The notes below the pieces were generated by a model that saw only the letters and a list, made by a program, of their open reading frames with translations, ran no database searches and was not told the origin of the DNA. A DNA stretch of 64,000 nucleotides from Ficedula albicollis (lineage: Eukaryota; Chordata; Aves; Passeriformes; Muscicapidae), in NCBI RefSeq assembly GCF_000247815.1, contig NC_021686.1, positions 5,782,037 through 5,846,036 of the forward strand, written 5' to 3'. A program made the translations under genes and the position numbers. Positions 24,601 through 35,900 of the stretch are shown here, in pieces; position 1 is the first letter of the stretch, and each line of letters starts with the position of its first letter.

Positions 24601-27600
24601 CCACTGCCCCTGCCAAGCCAAGCTCTGTCACAACCAACCTTCTCTCTGCAAGCCATGGGCAGTGGATTGTTATTCCTGTGACATTCATCTCAGCTCTTGT
24701 TCATTGCCATTGCTCCAGCATGTGAGACTTGAATAATGTTTGACCCATAAGCATTCTGTCCTGGGCCCAGGCATGTATTTTTATCAGCTCTGGCTGAATC
24801 ACAATGTTCTGCATTGGAATTGTGGCATTAGCCTGTGTCTTACACTGTAAATTAATTTAACTTTCCAAGTTCAAGAGCTCTTGGCATTTTTTGCAATGAA
24901 AACTCTACAGTCAGTGAGGCATCTTTGTGGCTTCCAGTAGTGAGACAGCTCCTCCCATTAATTTCTGTCCTTTTCCCACTCCTTACTGAACGCTTTTTGC
25001 AAGAAGAGACCAGGAGATGCTCTGGTAGAGATTGCTGGAATTTAAGAATGGCTCAAGTGAAAACATTTAAGTGACACTCATTTCTGTGCCTCAAACCTTC
25101 AGCAGGAGTGTGGAGATTTTGAAAATACTGAGGTGACAGAATGGCATAAAGGAGCTGCGTTGGAAGGGAAAACTGAATTTAGTAAGTTCAACTCATTAAA
25201 ATTTCTGAATTATTTTTTCTGTATTTTTTTTTTTTATTTTTAGCTAGGTAGATAAGACCGGCAAAGGACTGAAAATAAGATTTCCAAATTAAATTTGGAT
25301 TTTATAAGATGTATGGAAGGAACGAATTAAGGAGCTTGCAAATTTCTGCTTTCCCTCCAGGCTGTGACAGATTCCTCACTTGATGTCAGCAGAACATCTG
25401 CTCCCTGTCCACTATCCCTCTGCATTGAATTTGATTGTGATTCATGTTTTGCAGAGGACTCAAAAGCTTTTCAGTAACATCATCTGCCCAAATGTGCTGA
25501 ACTCTGTTTTGCCAGGTATTATGGGATGGCAAACTAAAAATATGTCCCACGGGTCAGAGAAGGAGCTACATGTCATACCAGGGATGCCAGGGCTGGTGGA
25601 CAGATGAAGTCATGAGCTGGAGGAAGCAGAGTAACGTTGCTTAAAGGAGAATAACGTTGTGAAAAGCAGAGTGTATGGAGAAGGGAAAGGTGGATGGGAT
25701 GAGGGGCTGCTGGCAGTTTGGGAATTCCATGGTGGATACTCCTTGTACAACCACCATGGTGGCTGCTTGCATGCACAGCAAGAGGAGAACCATTTCTCTC
25801 TGGGGTATCTTCTGTATTTTCCCAATGTTCTTGCTCGTTGTCTGACATTGTCTCAAATCTCTTCCTACTGTTTTGGCTTTTAATACCAAGGTTTTTTTAC
25901 ATTTTGTGAGCATCAGCTCTTCTCAGCTGGTCTCAGTGCTCCTGGGGATGCCCCACATTTGTCTTGTCCATCCTACTGCAGGGGTAAGTGCTCATGGGTT
26001 GTCATTTCCCTGGATGTGGAACTGAAAGAGATGGAGTGGTTTCATTTCCTCTTTGCTTTCACCTTCACTTCCCTCTGAATGCTCTTGGTAGATGTTTTCA
26101 TTAAGTATGCACTCATGAGCAAATATAAATAAACGATATGGAAAGAAATATCCATCTCCTGCTCCTAGAGATCATCATGTTACATGTTTTGTAGCTGACC
26201 TAGCAGGATATTGAAATAAACTGATTATTTTTCCAAGTTCCATTCAAATGAATACTGGAACCCAGAAAATCTGATTTGCTGATTGTGTTGTGAAATCAAT
26301 TAAGTAATATTTGAGCTCCAGAACTGCATTCCTTTGTTCTAATCTGAAAATTACAGATATCAACAAATGAATAGCAGCACCACATTTCTGACTTAAGAAG
26401 ATTTGGCCTCTTAGAGACTGTTTCATTTTGTCTTCAGCTTTTGGAAACTCTTGTTCCTTTATTTTGAACCTCATCTTGCATAAATCACACAGCCAAAAGC
26501 TCCAGTGGTCCAACACAAATTTGCTTGCACAAATCTGTTTGTGCTTAGGAGAAACAGATCAGAATTAAACTGTGTCAGCTTTTTTTTTTTTTATTGTCAT
26601 TATTATTAATTGCTATTAATATCATGTGTTGACCTACTCCAATCCCTGTTCTGATGCTTGTTGATATTATTCAGCATTCTAGAATATGAAAAATTCTGTA
26701 TTATCTTCAAAGAGGCTGGTACTTTTATAACTTGCTCATTTTCTTTACAGAAAGAGACATAGCAAGATCGTTCAGAGGCTGTTCCACACATACTGTTTTG
26801 CTCTGTGTGCACAATGCTTGATTAAAATAGAAGCCCAGTCAATTTATTAAAGCTCCATTCAGCAGAAACATTGAATAATATAGGCATTCGTCTCCTTTTG
26901 ACCTGTTTAGCAGAAATGTAGCTGAATAGCCCAGATCAGGGTAAGGATGCACAAAAAGCACTGCACAATTTAATAGTTTTAACTTGCTGAGGTGCTTCTT
27001 AATACAGCCCATGACATGTAAATCCAGCTATTGCAAAAACTGGCTGCTTCAGTAAATTTAAGGGTAAAAGCTGCATGATCTAGTGCAATAAGACTGGGTC
27101 TTTAAGTTACTATTAACTAAGTGTTATATAGCAAATCCAAGCTCTCCTACATACTGTTGTTTTTTTTTTAGACAATAGAGCTAAGCTGAAATTGGAAAAT
27201 GGAAACATTATTTTAAAAATAATTTCAGTTTCAAAGAATGTGCTATATTATTTTCCAATGTAAATCCTGCTTAAGGCTGGAAAAATACCTATGAATTTAA
27301 AATTGACTATTATTCCCAGTTATATTAAAAAAAATACTTACCAGAATCTCTGGAAAACTGTGTGAAATTGGTGCCCTTCACATAAAATGTAACTATTTGG
27401 ATACACAATTCAAACCCAAGGGATACAACCAGCATCCCATTGTCGTAGGATTGCAAGTGTCTTTCTCCATTTTATAATATGAAGGATAAGTTAAATTTAA
27501 TTTATTTCAAGTTTAAACAAAGATGGACCTTCCCCATAATCTGAAGCCAAATAGAAATCCTTGACTGTAGACACATAGCTCTACCTACCCTGTTACCAGA

Positions 27601-28007
27601 GAGCCATGCAAATCACTGGGGGTGCCTTCTACCAGCAGGGAATTGACAAAGCTTCGCTGTTATTTCTCTTAACATTTCTTAATTAACTCATCAGCAATAA
27701 AAAATGCTCCTCTGTAGTCTGGGGGCTTTAAGGATGGAAGCTGAAGTGGCACGAGTGGCTATTTTGAGTGCTGTAGCTGCCAGTGTCCTTGCTGTGGAAG
27801 TTCTCAAATGCTCGGGCAGATGGAGAGAAGCTGCGAGCTGACACTAAAAGCGCACACCTCGAACTGCTGCCTCTCACCACATTTTCAATTAGTGTCAGTA
27901 GGTGCTAAAGTGTGTGTGAGGTGTCCAGACACAGCCTCTCTTACATCATTCACGGCAATTTAAGTGGGGAAAAGTCTCTGTGGGAGCAGATGGCATGGGC
28001 AGTGATG
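18700..28007. other. Long non-coding stretch, no gene seen
   Basis: No exon, repeat family or RNA gene could be supported. The content is ordinary AT-rich sequence with a C/T-rich low-complexity patch at 20039-20078, T runs near 25225 and 26580, and a GC-richer island at about 22.23-23.11 kb. In that island several frames stay open (up to 173 codons on the minus strand, 22039-22560), but the frames overlap on both strands and none resembles a known protein. A weak CR1-tail-like scrap may lie near 25.14 kb (gacagaatgg...ttggaaggga). Confidence 0.6.
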
Positions 28008-28750
28008 CCTTCTCCTCTCCTCTTCTCTCCTCTTCTCTTCTCTTCTCTTCTCTTCTCTTCTCTTCTCTTCTCTTCTCTTCTCTTCTCTTCTCTTCTCTTC
28101 TCTTCTCTTCTCTTCTCTTCTCTTCTCTTCTCTTCTCTTCTCTTCTCTTCTCTTCTCTTCTCTTCTCTTCTCTTCTCTTCTCTTCTCTTCTCTTCTCTTC
28201 TCTTCTCTTCTCTTCTCTTCTCTTCTCTTCTCTTCTCTTCTCTTCTCTTCTCTTCTCTTCTCTTCTCTTCTCTTCTCTTCTCTTCTCTTCTCTTCTCTTC
28301 TCTTCTCTTCTCTTCTCTTCTCTTCTCTTCTCTTCTCTTCTCTTCTCTTCTCTTCTCTTCTCTTCTCTTCTCTTCTCTTCTCTTCTCTTCTCTTCTCTTC
28401 TCTTCTCTTCTCTTCTCTTCTCTTCTCTTCTCTTCTCTTCTCTTCTCTTCTCTTCTCTTCTCTTCTCTTCTCTTCTCTTCTCTTCTCTTCTCTTCTCTTC
28501 TCTTCTCTTCTCTTCTCTTCTCTTCTCTTCTCTTCTCTTCTCTTCTCTTCTCTTCTCTTCTCTTCTCTTCTCTTCTCTTCTCTTCTCTTCTCTTCTCTTC
28601 TCTTCTCTTCTCTTCTCTTCTCTTCTCTTCTCTTCTCTTCTCTTCTCTTCTCTTCTCTTCTCTTCTCTTCTCTTCTCTTCTCTTCTCTTCTCTTCTCTTT
28701 CCTCTCCTCTCCTCTCCTCTCCTCTCCTCTCCTCTCCTCTCCTCCTCTCC
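28008..28750. repeat. Giant pentanucleotide microsatellite (TCTTC)n, 743-nt pyrimidine tract
   Basis: From 28008 to 28750 every plus-strand base is C or T. The core 28030-28699 is 670 bases of perfect TCTTC (134 units). The right edge (28700-28745) switches to about nine TCCTC units, and the left edge has mixed TCCTC/TCTTC. On the minus strand this is (GAAGA)n then (GAGGA)n. All six frames are free of stops, reading repeating Ser-Ser-Leu-Leu-Phe or Glu-Glu-Lys-Arg-Arg, so the roughly 280-codon open frames are artefacts. Such a tract is a candidate for triplex (H-DNA) formation and for copy-number instability. Confidence 0.99.
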
Positions 28751-30378
28751 GATTTGTAATCTTCATGCCTCTCACTGTATGGCAATTTGCGGTCCCTTGT
28801 AACAACCTTATAAATAAGTCTGACTTCTGACACTTCTTCTATTTCTAGAAGTGTTTCTAGACATTCCTGGCTATTGTGGAATTGGCATCAATGCCACAGA
28901 GAGCTGAGTACCAGGTCCTTCCTACCAGCACCATCTCAGAATGTGGGAGGGTGAATCAGACTCAGCTAAGCCATGTCCACACAGAATTTTCTGTGAGAGG
29001 GGGCCCTGTACTGAGACTTGAACATGGCACATCTGAATGTGACCTTCAGACAGCTTCTCCAGGCTCCACATGCTGCAGAGCTGAGTAAACAGAGAGCAAT
29101 ATTTACACTCAGCAACTTTCTGAAGACACTTCTGTTCTTCTCAAATCTCAATGACACGCATCTTTTATAGATGAATTAATTTCTGCAACTTTTATTGTCT
29201 AGCCTATTCCTGGCTATAGAAGTGAAAGCATTGCCCTTGACTCAAGAAATCCATACAGTTAGAAGGAATCAATTTAAAACATGAAGTGCTTGTGAAGGAG
29301 GTAAATCTGCTCTGAGGCTTTGAACTAGGTGAGTTTGCAGATCAAGCCTGTAATGCTTTCTAACTCTGCTGGCACCTCTGCCTTGCTGATGTTTTCATGT
29401 TGACCTGAGTGTATAAAAACCCAGTCGTGTTTCTTGTTATTATCTTGTACAAGTTGGTGCAATATGGCCATACAGTGGAAAGTCATTAGGCCTGCAGATA
29501 AACTGAGTTTTTCTTGCCTGATCAAGAGACACACAAATCAGTCACAACTTAACTGTCCTGTTCCTTCTTTTCCACATATTTTCATCCTCCTTCGAACTGT
29601 AGTTTTTTTGTATAAATCTCAAAATCACTTAAAGGAAATGAATTTGAAAGGGGGAACCTATAAAACATTAATTCAAATGTGTAGCTGTTTCTCTTCTTAA
29701 TTTTAAACTTCATCTTGGAAAATCCCTTTTGTCATGAAGCCATGTGCCCAAAAAGATTAATCAAGGAAATGAAAATAATGACTTTTTTGCAGTGGGGTCT
29801 TAGTTGATAAATGTTGCCGAAGCACTCTTGAGACTTTCACAAGATTAAAATGCTCATGTTTGTAGCGGAATGATGTTAGCAAACCAGTGTCCTGGTGCTA
29901 TATTCAAGGGCTGCTGAGAGAGAGTACTCTGAATTATTTAAAGTATAAATGTGTAAAGATGTCTTTTCAGATCCCTCACAGACCCAAATTTGGTGTTACT
30001 TCTCCTGTTGCTGCTCCTCTTTTGTGCATTTTTTTTCCCAATAGATTATTTCAAAGTACATTTATATTGACTGTGTAAATCTCTTTGTGCTCCCAAGAGC
30101 TGTACTTATGGTTGCATTATACTTCCATAGGATGAGATTGGGGCACATGGAGATCACTGGCAGGACCCTCTGAAGTAACTTCCATTGAGGTTAAGCTGTC
30201 AGCACATCCTGAAGGGTGGCTGCAGTACCTGGCAGGAACAAAGCCACAGCTGACTCATACCCCAGGCACAAGAATAAGGCACTGCTAAAGAGAGATGATC
30301 CTTGGAGCCCTTTCTGGTTAAAACCAGATCACTGTGTTCTTGCTCACTTGTGCAGCTACAGTCCAGATGACTTCAACA
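28751..30378. other. Non-coding stretch, no gene seen
   Basis: Unremarkable AT-rich sequence. Short overlapping open frames only, with no recognisable similarity or structure. Confidence 0.6.
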
Positions 30379-30455
30379 GGATCACTGTGACAGAAAACAG
30401 TGCTTTAGGATCACAAGGTGACACAAAACAGTGCTTTAGGATCACACTGTGACAC
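30379..30455. repeat. 31-bp tandem repeat, about 2.3 copies
   Basis: The motif aaaacagtgctttaggatcaca occurs at 30394 and 30425, followed each time by gtgacac. A partial third unit (ggatcactgtgacag) precedes at 30379. Confidence 0.85.
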
Positions 30456-32804
30456 CCACCTGCAGTTTCTCCTGCCTTGTTTGCATCCAGTCATAGCCAT
30501 TTGTAGTGGCACCACAACTTGCCACTCTTCCAGGCAATTGTGTTCCTTTGGAATCATGACTTTAGAGGTAAAAACAAAAAGCTGTGTACAGCAAATGCTG
30601 TCCTCCTGGCTCATGTGGGCTGTTTCATTGGACTTCTCAATAGAAGAGAAACAGAGCAGTGATGTTTGCCTTCAAGGGCTCCTTCTGTCCGAGTTTTTAA
30701 TTCTGCCTCTACAACTGAAGCCTATAAAGGCCAATACACGCTTGAAATGGTTAAATGAATTCCTTGTGCCATAGGAGCCACAGGCACACCAAGCAGCCCT
30801 CAACACTCCGTGACTCCTCCTCTGAATCCTTCACTCTCGTGAGGGCTAATGTGAGTAGGTGAAGCTCAGGAGGCAGCTCAGTGCTGGCAGGCAGACTCAC
30901 AGCTGCCCTTCTGGTACACTTCAGAAATTATGTCTAAGCCCCAGTGCTGGGTAAGTGACAGATTCGGCTTCCCCGAGCCTGGATGTGTTTTTAGAATGAG
31001 ATTTAGATGGGCTGTTATTTAAGGATCCACTTTAGCAAACCTTGCACTGCTTAGTGATCTAAATGAGTCACATTGCTACCTATGTTGTGATGGCACAGGG
31101 TGTCATCCCCACTTGTGAGAGCAGTGTGCATGCAAATAGAGGCTCGGGCTGTCACAGAGAGCTCTCAGCACGAACCATAACCCAGTTCTGAATAGAAGAG
31201 AGGACCCCCAAACACTGGTGTATGTTGCATCTTCTATATTTGTGTGTGCCAGGGAGCCCTTCTTTACTCTCTTGGCTCACTGTTCTGTGATTAACCAAGC
31301 TCCCTCTCATCTGTATGGGAATGATCACAAAGGCTGTGAAAGGATGAAAGCCATTGTGCTGGTGTCAAACTCTGATGGCAAGCAATTTCAGAGTGGTTGC
31401 CAGAAATCTAATCATTTCAGTCATTTCAAAAGAGTTTAAAGCAGTTGTTAAAAAGAAAGTGCCTCATCATCCTGGGCAATAGAGTCATTCTTGGCCTTCA
31501 GTCAGGCATTCTTTAAAGCTAGTGACACATTTATGTGATTATAATGACAAATGACTTTTCTGTCCCTCTCTGTTTGTATAATAGATGAGATATATGTGTG
31601 GTTTTTGAGAATGGAAGAAATAAGGGAGGGTAGAATATTTGTATTTTAAGTGTGGGAAATTATAAAATTTCCTCATAAGTAACCCCACCCCTCACCCCTA
31701 AATGCAGGAAAACCAAATTACAATTTTAACTTTGGAGGTATAAATGTAAGACAGGACCTTGCATCAGAATTAGGCAAATGTAGCTGCTTGATTTCTTGGC
31801 CAGCCTGGGACATATCAATTCCTGTTGGAGCTGTTATGTGCTGTTTTCTGCTGATTTTGTCAGTCTACACAAAGGACAGGTGAAGCTATTCTGAAGCCAT
31901 CTGGTCCAGGTCCAACCCCTACAATCAGCTAAACTGGTGCAAGTCATGTTTGATCAGAGACACACCAGATGTAAAGAAACTGAGAGCAGGACTTGGCCTG
32001 GTGTATTTCACTAGTGCAGCACAAAGTTCCACATCCAGATCTCTTGATGTTTGTGCTGACTCTGCTGACAGTGCTAATGAAATTATGAGTTATAATCATT
32101 ACTGGAGTTAGTCATCTTGATTTGTTTCCTTTGCTATGTCTATTTCACAAAAGAGTTCTGCATTTTCAAAGTACACAAAACAGTTATATTAAGTGTTTAA
32201 TAGTTCCAGCTGCCCTCCAAAATTTGTTCGAACAGTCCAATGTGAAAAAAAAAAAGCTGAAATGGAATTCTGCAGTATATAAGTTTAAATGTTGATTTAT
32301 GAACTTGGCAGTCAGTCTCTACCGATTAAAAACATGCATAGGGTTTTTTCATCTTCTCCAGACAATTGTTATTACTGACTGGCCTGTTTTGTCAGCATGT
32401 GCCAAGCCCTGGCTCTGCCCCTGCCAGGGAACTTGCCTTTGCACCTGTCAAAGCCCAATGTGGAAAGTCCTGCATGACAAAGAGTCAAAGTGACAGTCCA
32501 AAATTGTTCACACAGCAGCTTCTAAATGCTTGGAGAGACTTTTCTTTCATGTTTTAACTGTACACTTTCAATTGCAAAAGCCCTGTTCTCTACACCCAAC
32601 CCTTTTCAGTAACAAAATCAAAGAGATTCTAAGTTTGCCAGTAAACCCTGACATTCAAGTGCTGAAGTTTGCCAGAGTAAGGCAGATTGAAAAGTTATAG
32701 GAGATTTTCCATTGAATTCATATTGTAAGAGATGGATTAATCTTTCAAAGATCAAATGATCTGGAAATACAGAGGACATAATTTGATTTCTATTTCTTTT
32801 TATT
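30456..32804. other. Non-coding stretch, no gene seen
   Basis: No gene is recognised. The part at about 31.02-31.18 kb is less AT-rich and contains several E-box-like and AP-1-like words (atgagtcac). These occur by chance often enough that I do not call a regulatory element. Confidence 0.55.
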
Positions 32805-32925
32805 AAAAGTGCCAGGCTGGATGTGGCCCTGGGCAAGCTGCTTTAGCTGCCCCTGCTTGAGTGGAGGGACAGTGGATCCCAGAGGAGCTGGCCAACCTCA
32901 GCTGCCCTGGCATTCTGTGCATTCA
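32805..32925 (+). mobile_element. CR1 LINE 3'-end fragment
   Basis: The stretch gtgccaggctggatgtggccctgg, followed by gggcaagctg and ending in aacctcagctgccctggcattctgtg, follows the last 120 bases of the CR1 3' consensus, including the terminal cattctgtg. It is 5'-truncated and diverged. Confidence 0.75.
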
Positions 32926-35900
32926 ACAAGATTTAGACCCCTTTTATCCTTGGCCAGTGGACCAAATAAAATGAATACTCTAGCATAGCTTTCTCCTTAA
33001 ACTACGTATTACAGCTTTATGAGTTAATATAAATAAATGCAACAGCAAGAATAATTCATCTTCACTCTTCGAGAAACTGTAATATCTCATACTAGATAAA
33101 CTGTCAGTATAGAATAAACAATTTGCCATATTGATACCTGGTTCTTAGCAGTTTTGTTTATTAATTCCCTTTACGGCAAAGAAACAAATCCTGAAATATT
33201 AAAATGGCACTTTGCTTAGTATCAGAATTAAGTTTTTGTGCCTTTAGGCGGAAATAATTGGTATCATTTTATGATACTCAAAAATAAATAAGAAGTGGAT
33301 CTTTTTGCTCTGAGGAAATCTATCTTGTTTTTAGTTAGGACAGTGAATATTGAGAAAGAATCATCTACATTGTCAAAAATATTTCTATTCGCATAAGTCA
33401 ACAATGTAGTGCTAATTAACCAGGGTAAAATTAGGCTAATTTTATATTATTAATGTGCTAGTCAGTTTGGTAGCATTCAGATGATAGTTCAGGATTCATG
33501 CTGAGAAAGAATATGTTCTTAAATGCTCCCTATGAAATGAGCCAAATAAATGAAACCATTGTTATATTGCAAAAAGTTGCTCATGTCATGGTCGTGAAGA
33601 GATAATATAATAAAAGGACAAGAAGAGCTGACTGGATTTTTAGGTGCCAAAGTAACTTTTATGTGTGAGACTACAAATTCAAATGGCACTTGCTGCAGCC
33701 ACAACTGCTTCAGTCTCAGTTGCACTGAAGTTTTATTATCAGAACCTTTTCCAGTGTAACTTAAAATGGTCACATCCTTCCAAAGTAAAACCATTGATTA
33801 CAAACAAATCCGGTCAGAGAATTTCCAAAACAGCAAATAGATCACAGGATGGCCACAGGCAGTGAGATTTCTCTCAGGTTTCTTATCTTTAGCCCAGAGT
33901 GTTATGTCACCGTATTCACCAAGCTCTGCTACTGCTGAAATGGCTTCCTGGTTTTCACCATTTTTTACCATTTTACCAAGTGCTTGAGTCTTTATAGAGC
34001 CTTTCTTTTTCCCCCAGTCATTAAGGACAGCTGCACCTCCAGATATTGGGGCTTCTGTGAGCACTTTTGGTGGGTGCTGGGTGACCAAGTGGCCAGTTTA
34101 GGACAGTGACTGATGAACATCTTCATCCTCCGGTGCCTTTGCAGCAAATGTGCCCTGTCCAAACCAGGAATTCCGTGTGACACAGCCCCGAGTGTGTTTC
34201 AGCACTGTGGAATTCTGTTTCAGCTGGCACAGGTTGCCCTGCTTGCTCTTTGGGGGTCCTGCTCCCTCTAACCCCTGTGTGATTTTCCCCCACTCCTGAC
34301 AATAGTCTGTGATTATGCACAATTTGTGACTAACACTTGCAGTGACTCTGTTGAAAGGATTTTTCATACAAACACAGGAAAATAATTTTTTAAAAAGAGT
34401 GTTTTCAATAGACTATGGTGCAATCTTGTTAAACACTACAGGGGAGCCTTACTTTTTTTGTTTGGGTGCATTACTCCATTCTAATTCTGGTTTGTGTCTT
34501 TTGCTAGAAGTACAAGTCTTTAAAAAAGTATTAATTTTATTTAAGCAGCACTAATGAAAATCCAAAGCAATATTATTTTGCATTTGGCAAAGTTACCCTT
34601 TATTATATTTGTTTAAAACATCAATTATGTGTAAAATAGGTTTGTATAAAATATCCCTCCTAGTAATTTATCACCCACTTCAAGCAGAACTAAGTGTATT
34701 GAATAAGTCTGGCTCCCAGTCTTTGCCTTGCAGCTAAAATAAAAACAAGTGATATGGAAGGTTACATGCATGTGGGGAAAGATTTTACTTCTAAAATTTT
34801 TGTTACTTTTATAACCTTTTAGGTTGGAAGTTATTCCATGTCTATCATCTAAGTTTTAAACATAAATAACCCCCTCTGTTATGCTGTTACATTATTCTTT
34901 CTGAATAGCCTCTCTTTTCTCTATCCAGAAAGAAATTTAATTTATAATTCTATAAATACATAGTTTTTTGTTACTTTTTGAATTATTTTAATTGATAATT
35001 GGTCAAATATAACATAGGATAAGGAACAGACCATTGCCAAACTTCTGTGTGGTTTTGTTTTGTTTTGTTTTGTTTTGTTTTGTTTTGTTTTGTTTTGTTT
35101 TACCTACAGTGCTTAAAATTACTTCTATGATAATTTTCAAATGCAGTTAAGGAATAGCTTGTCAAAAATTATTTATTCATCTAATGATAGATGTGAATAT
35201 CTTCTGGGATTTTAAAAAGTGCCTGAGCAAGTTGGAACTAATGAAGTTTAAGCAACTAATATGTTTAGCTTATCTTAAAAATCCTGTGAGATGCTGATGT
35301 AAAACGTTTTAGAGCCAACCACATTTTCAAAAGTGCCTTAGGGACACTAAATTGATTCAATTGGAAATAAAACACCCACCCTAGTAGTTAAAACCCAGAA
35401 TGTAAATATGCAGAGAAGTGTTGTTGCATTTGAGGAGATTTAAGGTTGGAAAAGGAGCAAGGCTTGTAGGGAGAAGTGGCTCTGACACCATTTTCCATCC
35501 TTTCCTTCTATGTCCCGTGTCTCTGACAGCCTGTGTGCCTTTCCCAGTGCTATCAATGGGTCTGTTAAGTGCATTGCTGCCCTGAGAAAACCTTGCACTT
35601 GTCACAAATAATAACCTGCTAGTTATTAAACCAGGAGGGGTTACAAAATGTCCCCTACATTGTGCTTATAGAAAAAGCTCTAAAATATGAGAAAACATCC
35701 CAGGGTTTATGTGCAGTGACAGTAACAATAAGTACTCCTTTAAGAAGTGCTCCATCTTCCAAGAACTCAATTTCTGTCTGAAAGGCAGATCAGAAGAGCC
35801 TCCCAGTAGCACAGAAGCAAAACCAAGCCCCAATTATTACTCCTAAGAGGCAGAAACTGCAGCTCTTCACTGTTCATGATCAAGGCAGCCAAAGCCCCTC

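Noticed and set aside
27912..28833. Open frames of 259-296 codons encoding Ser-Leu-Leu-Phe-Ser or Arg-Arg-Glu-Glu-Lys repeats
   Set aside because: Every frame of a (TCTTC)n array is stop-free. The sequence repeats exactly every five codons with no unique domain.
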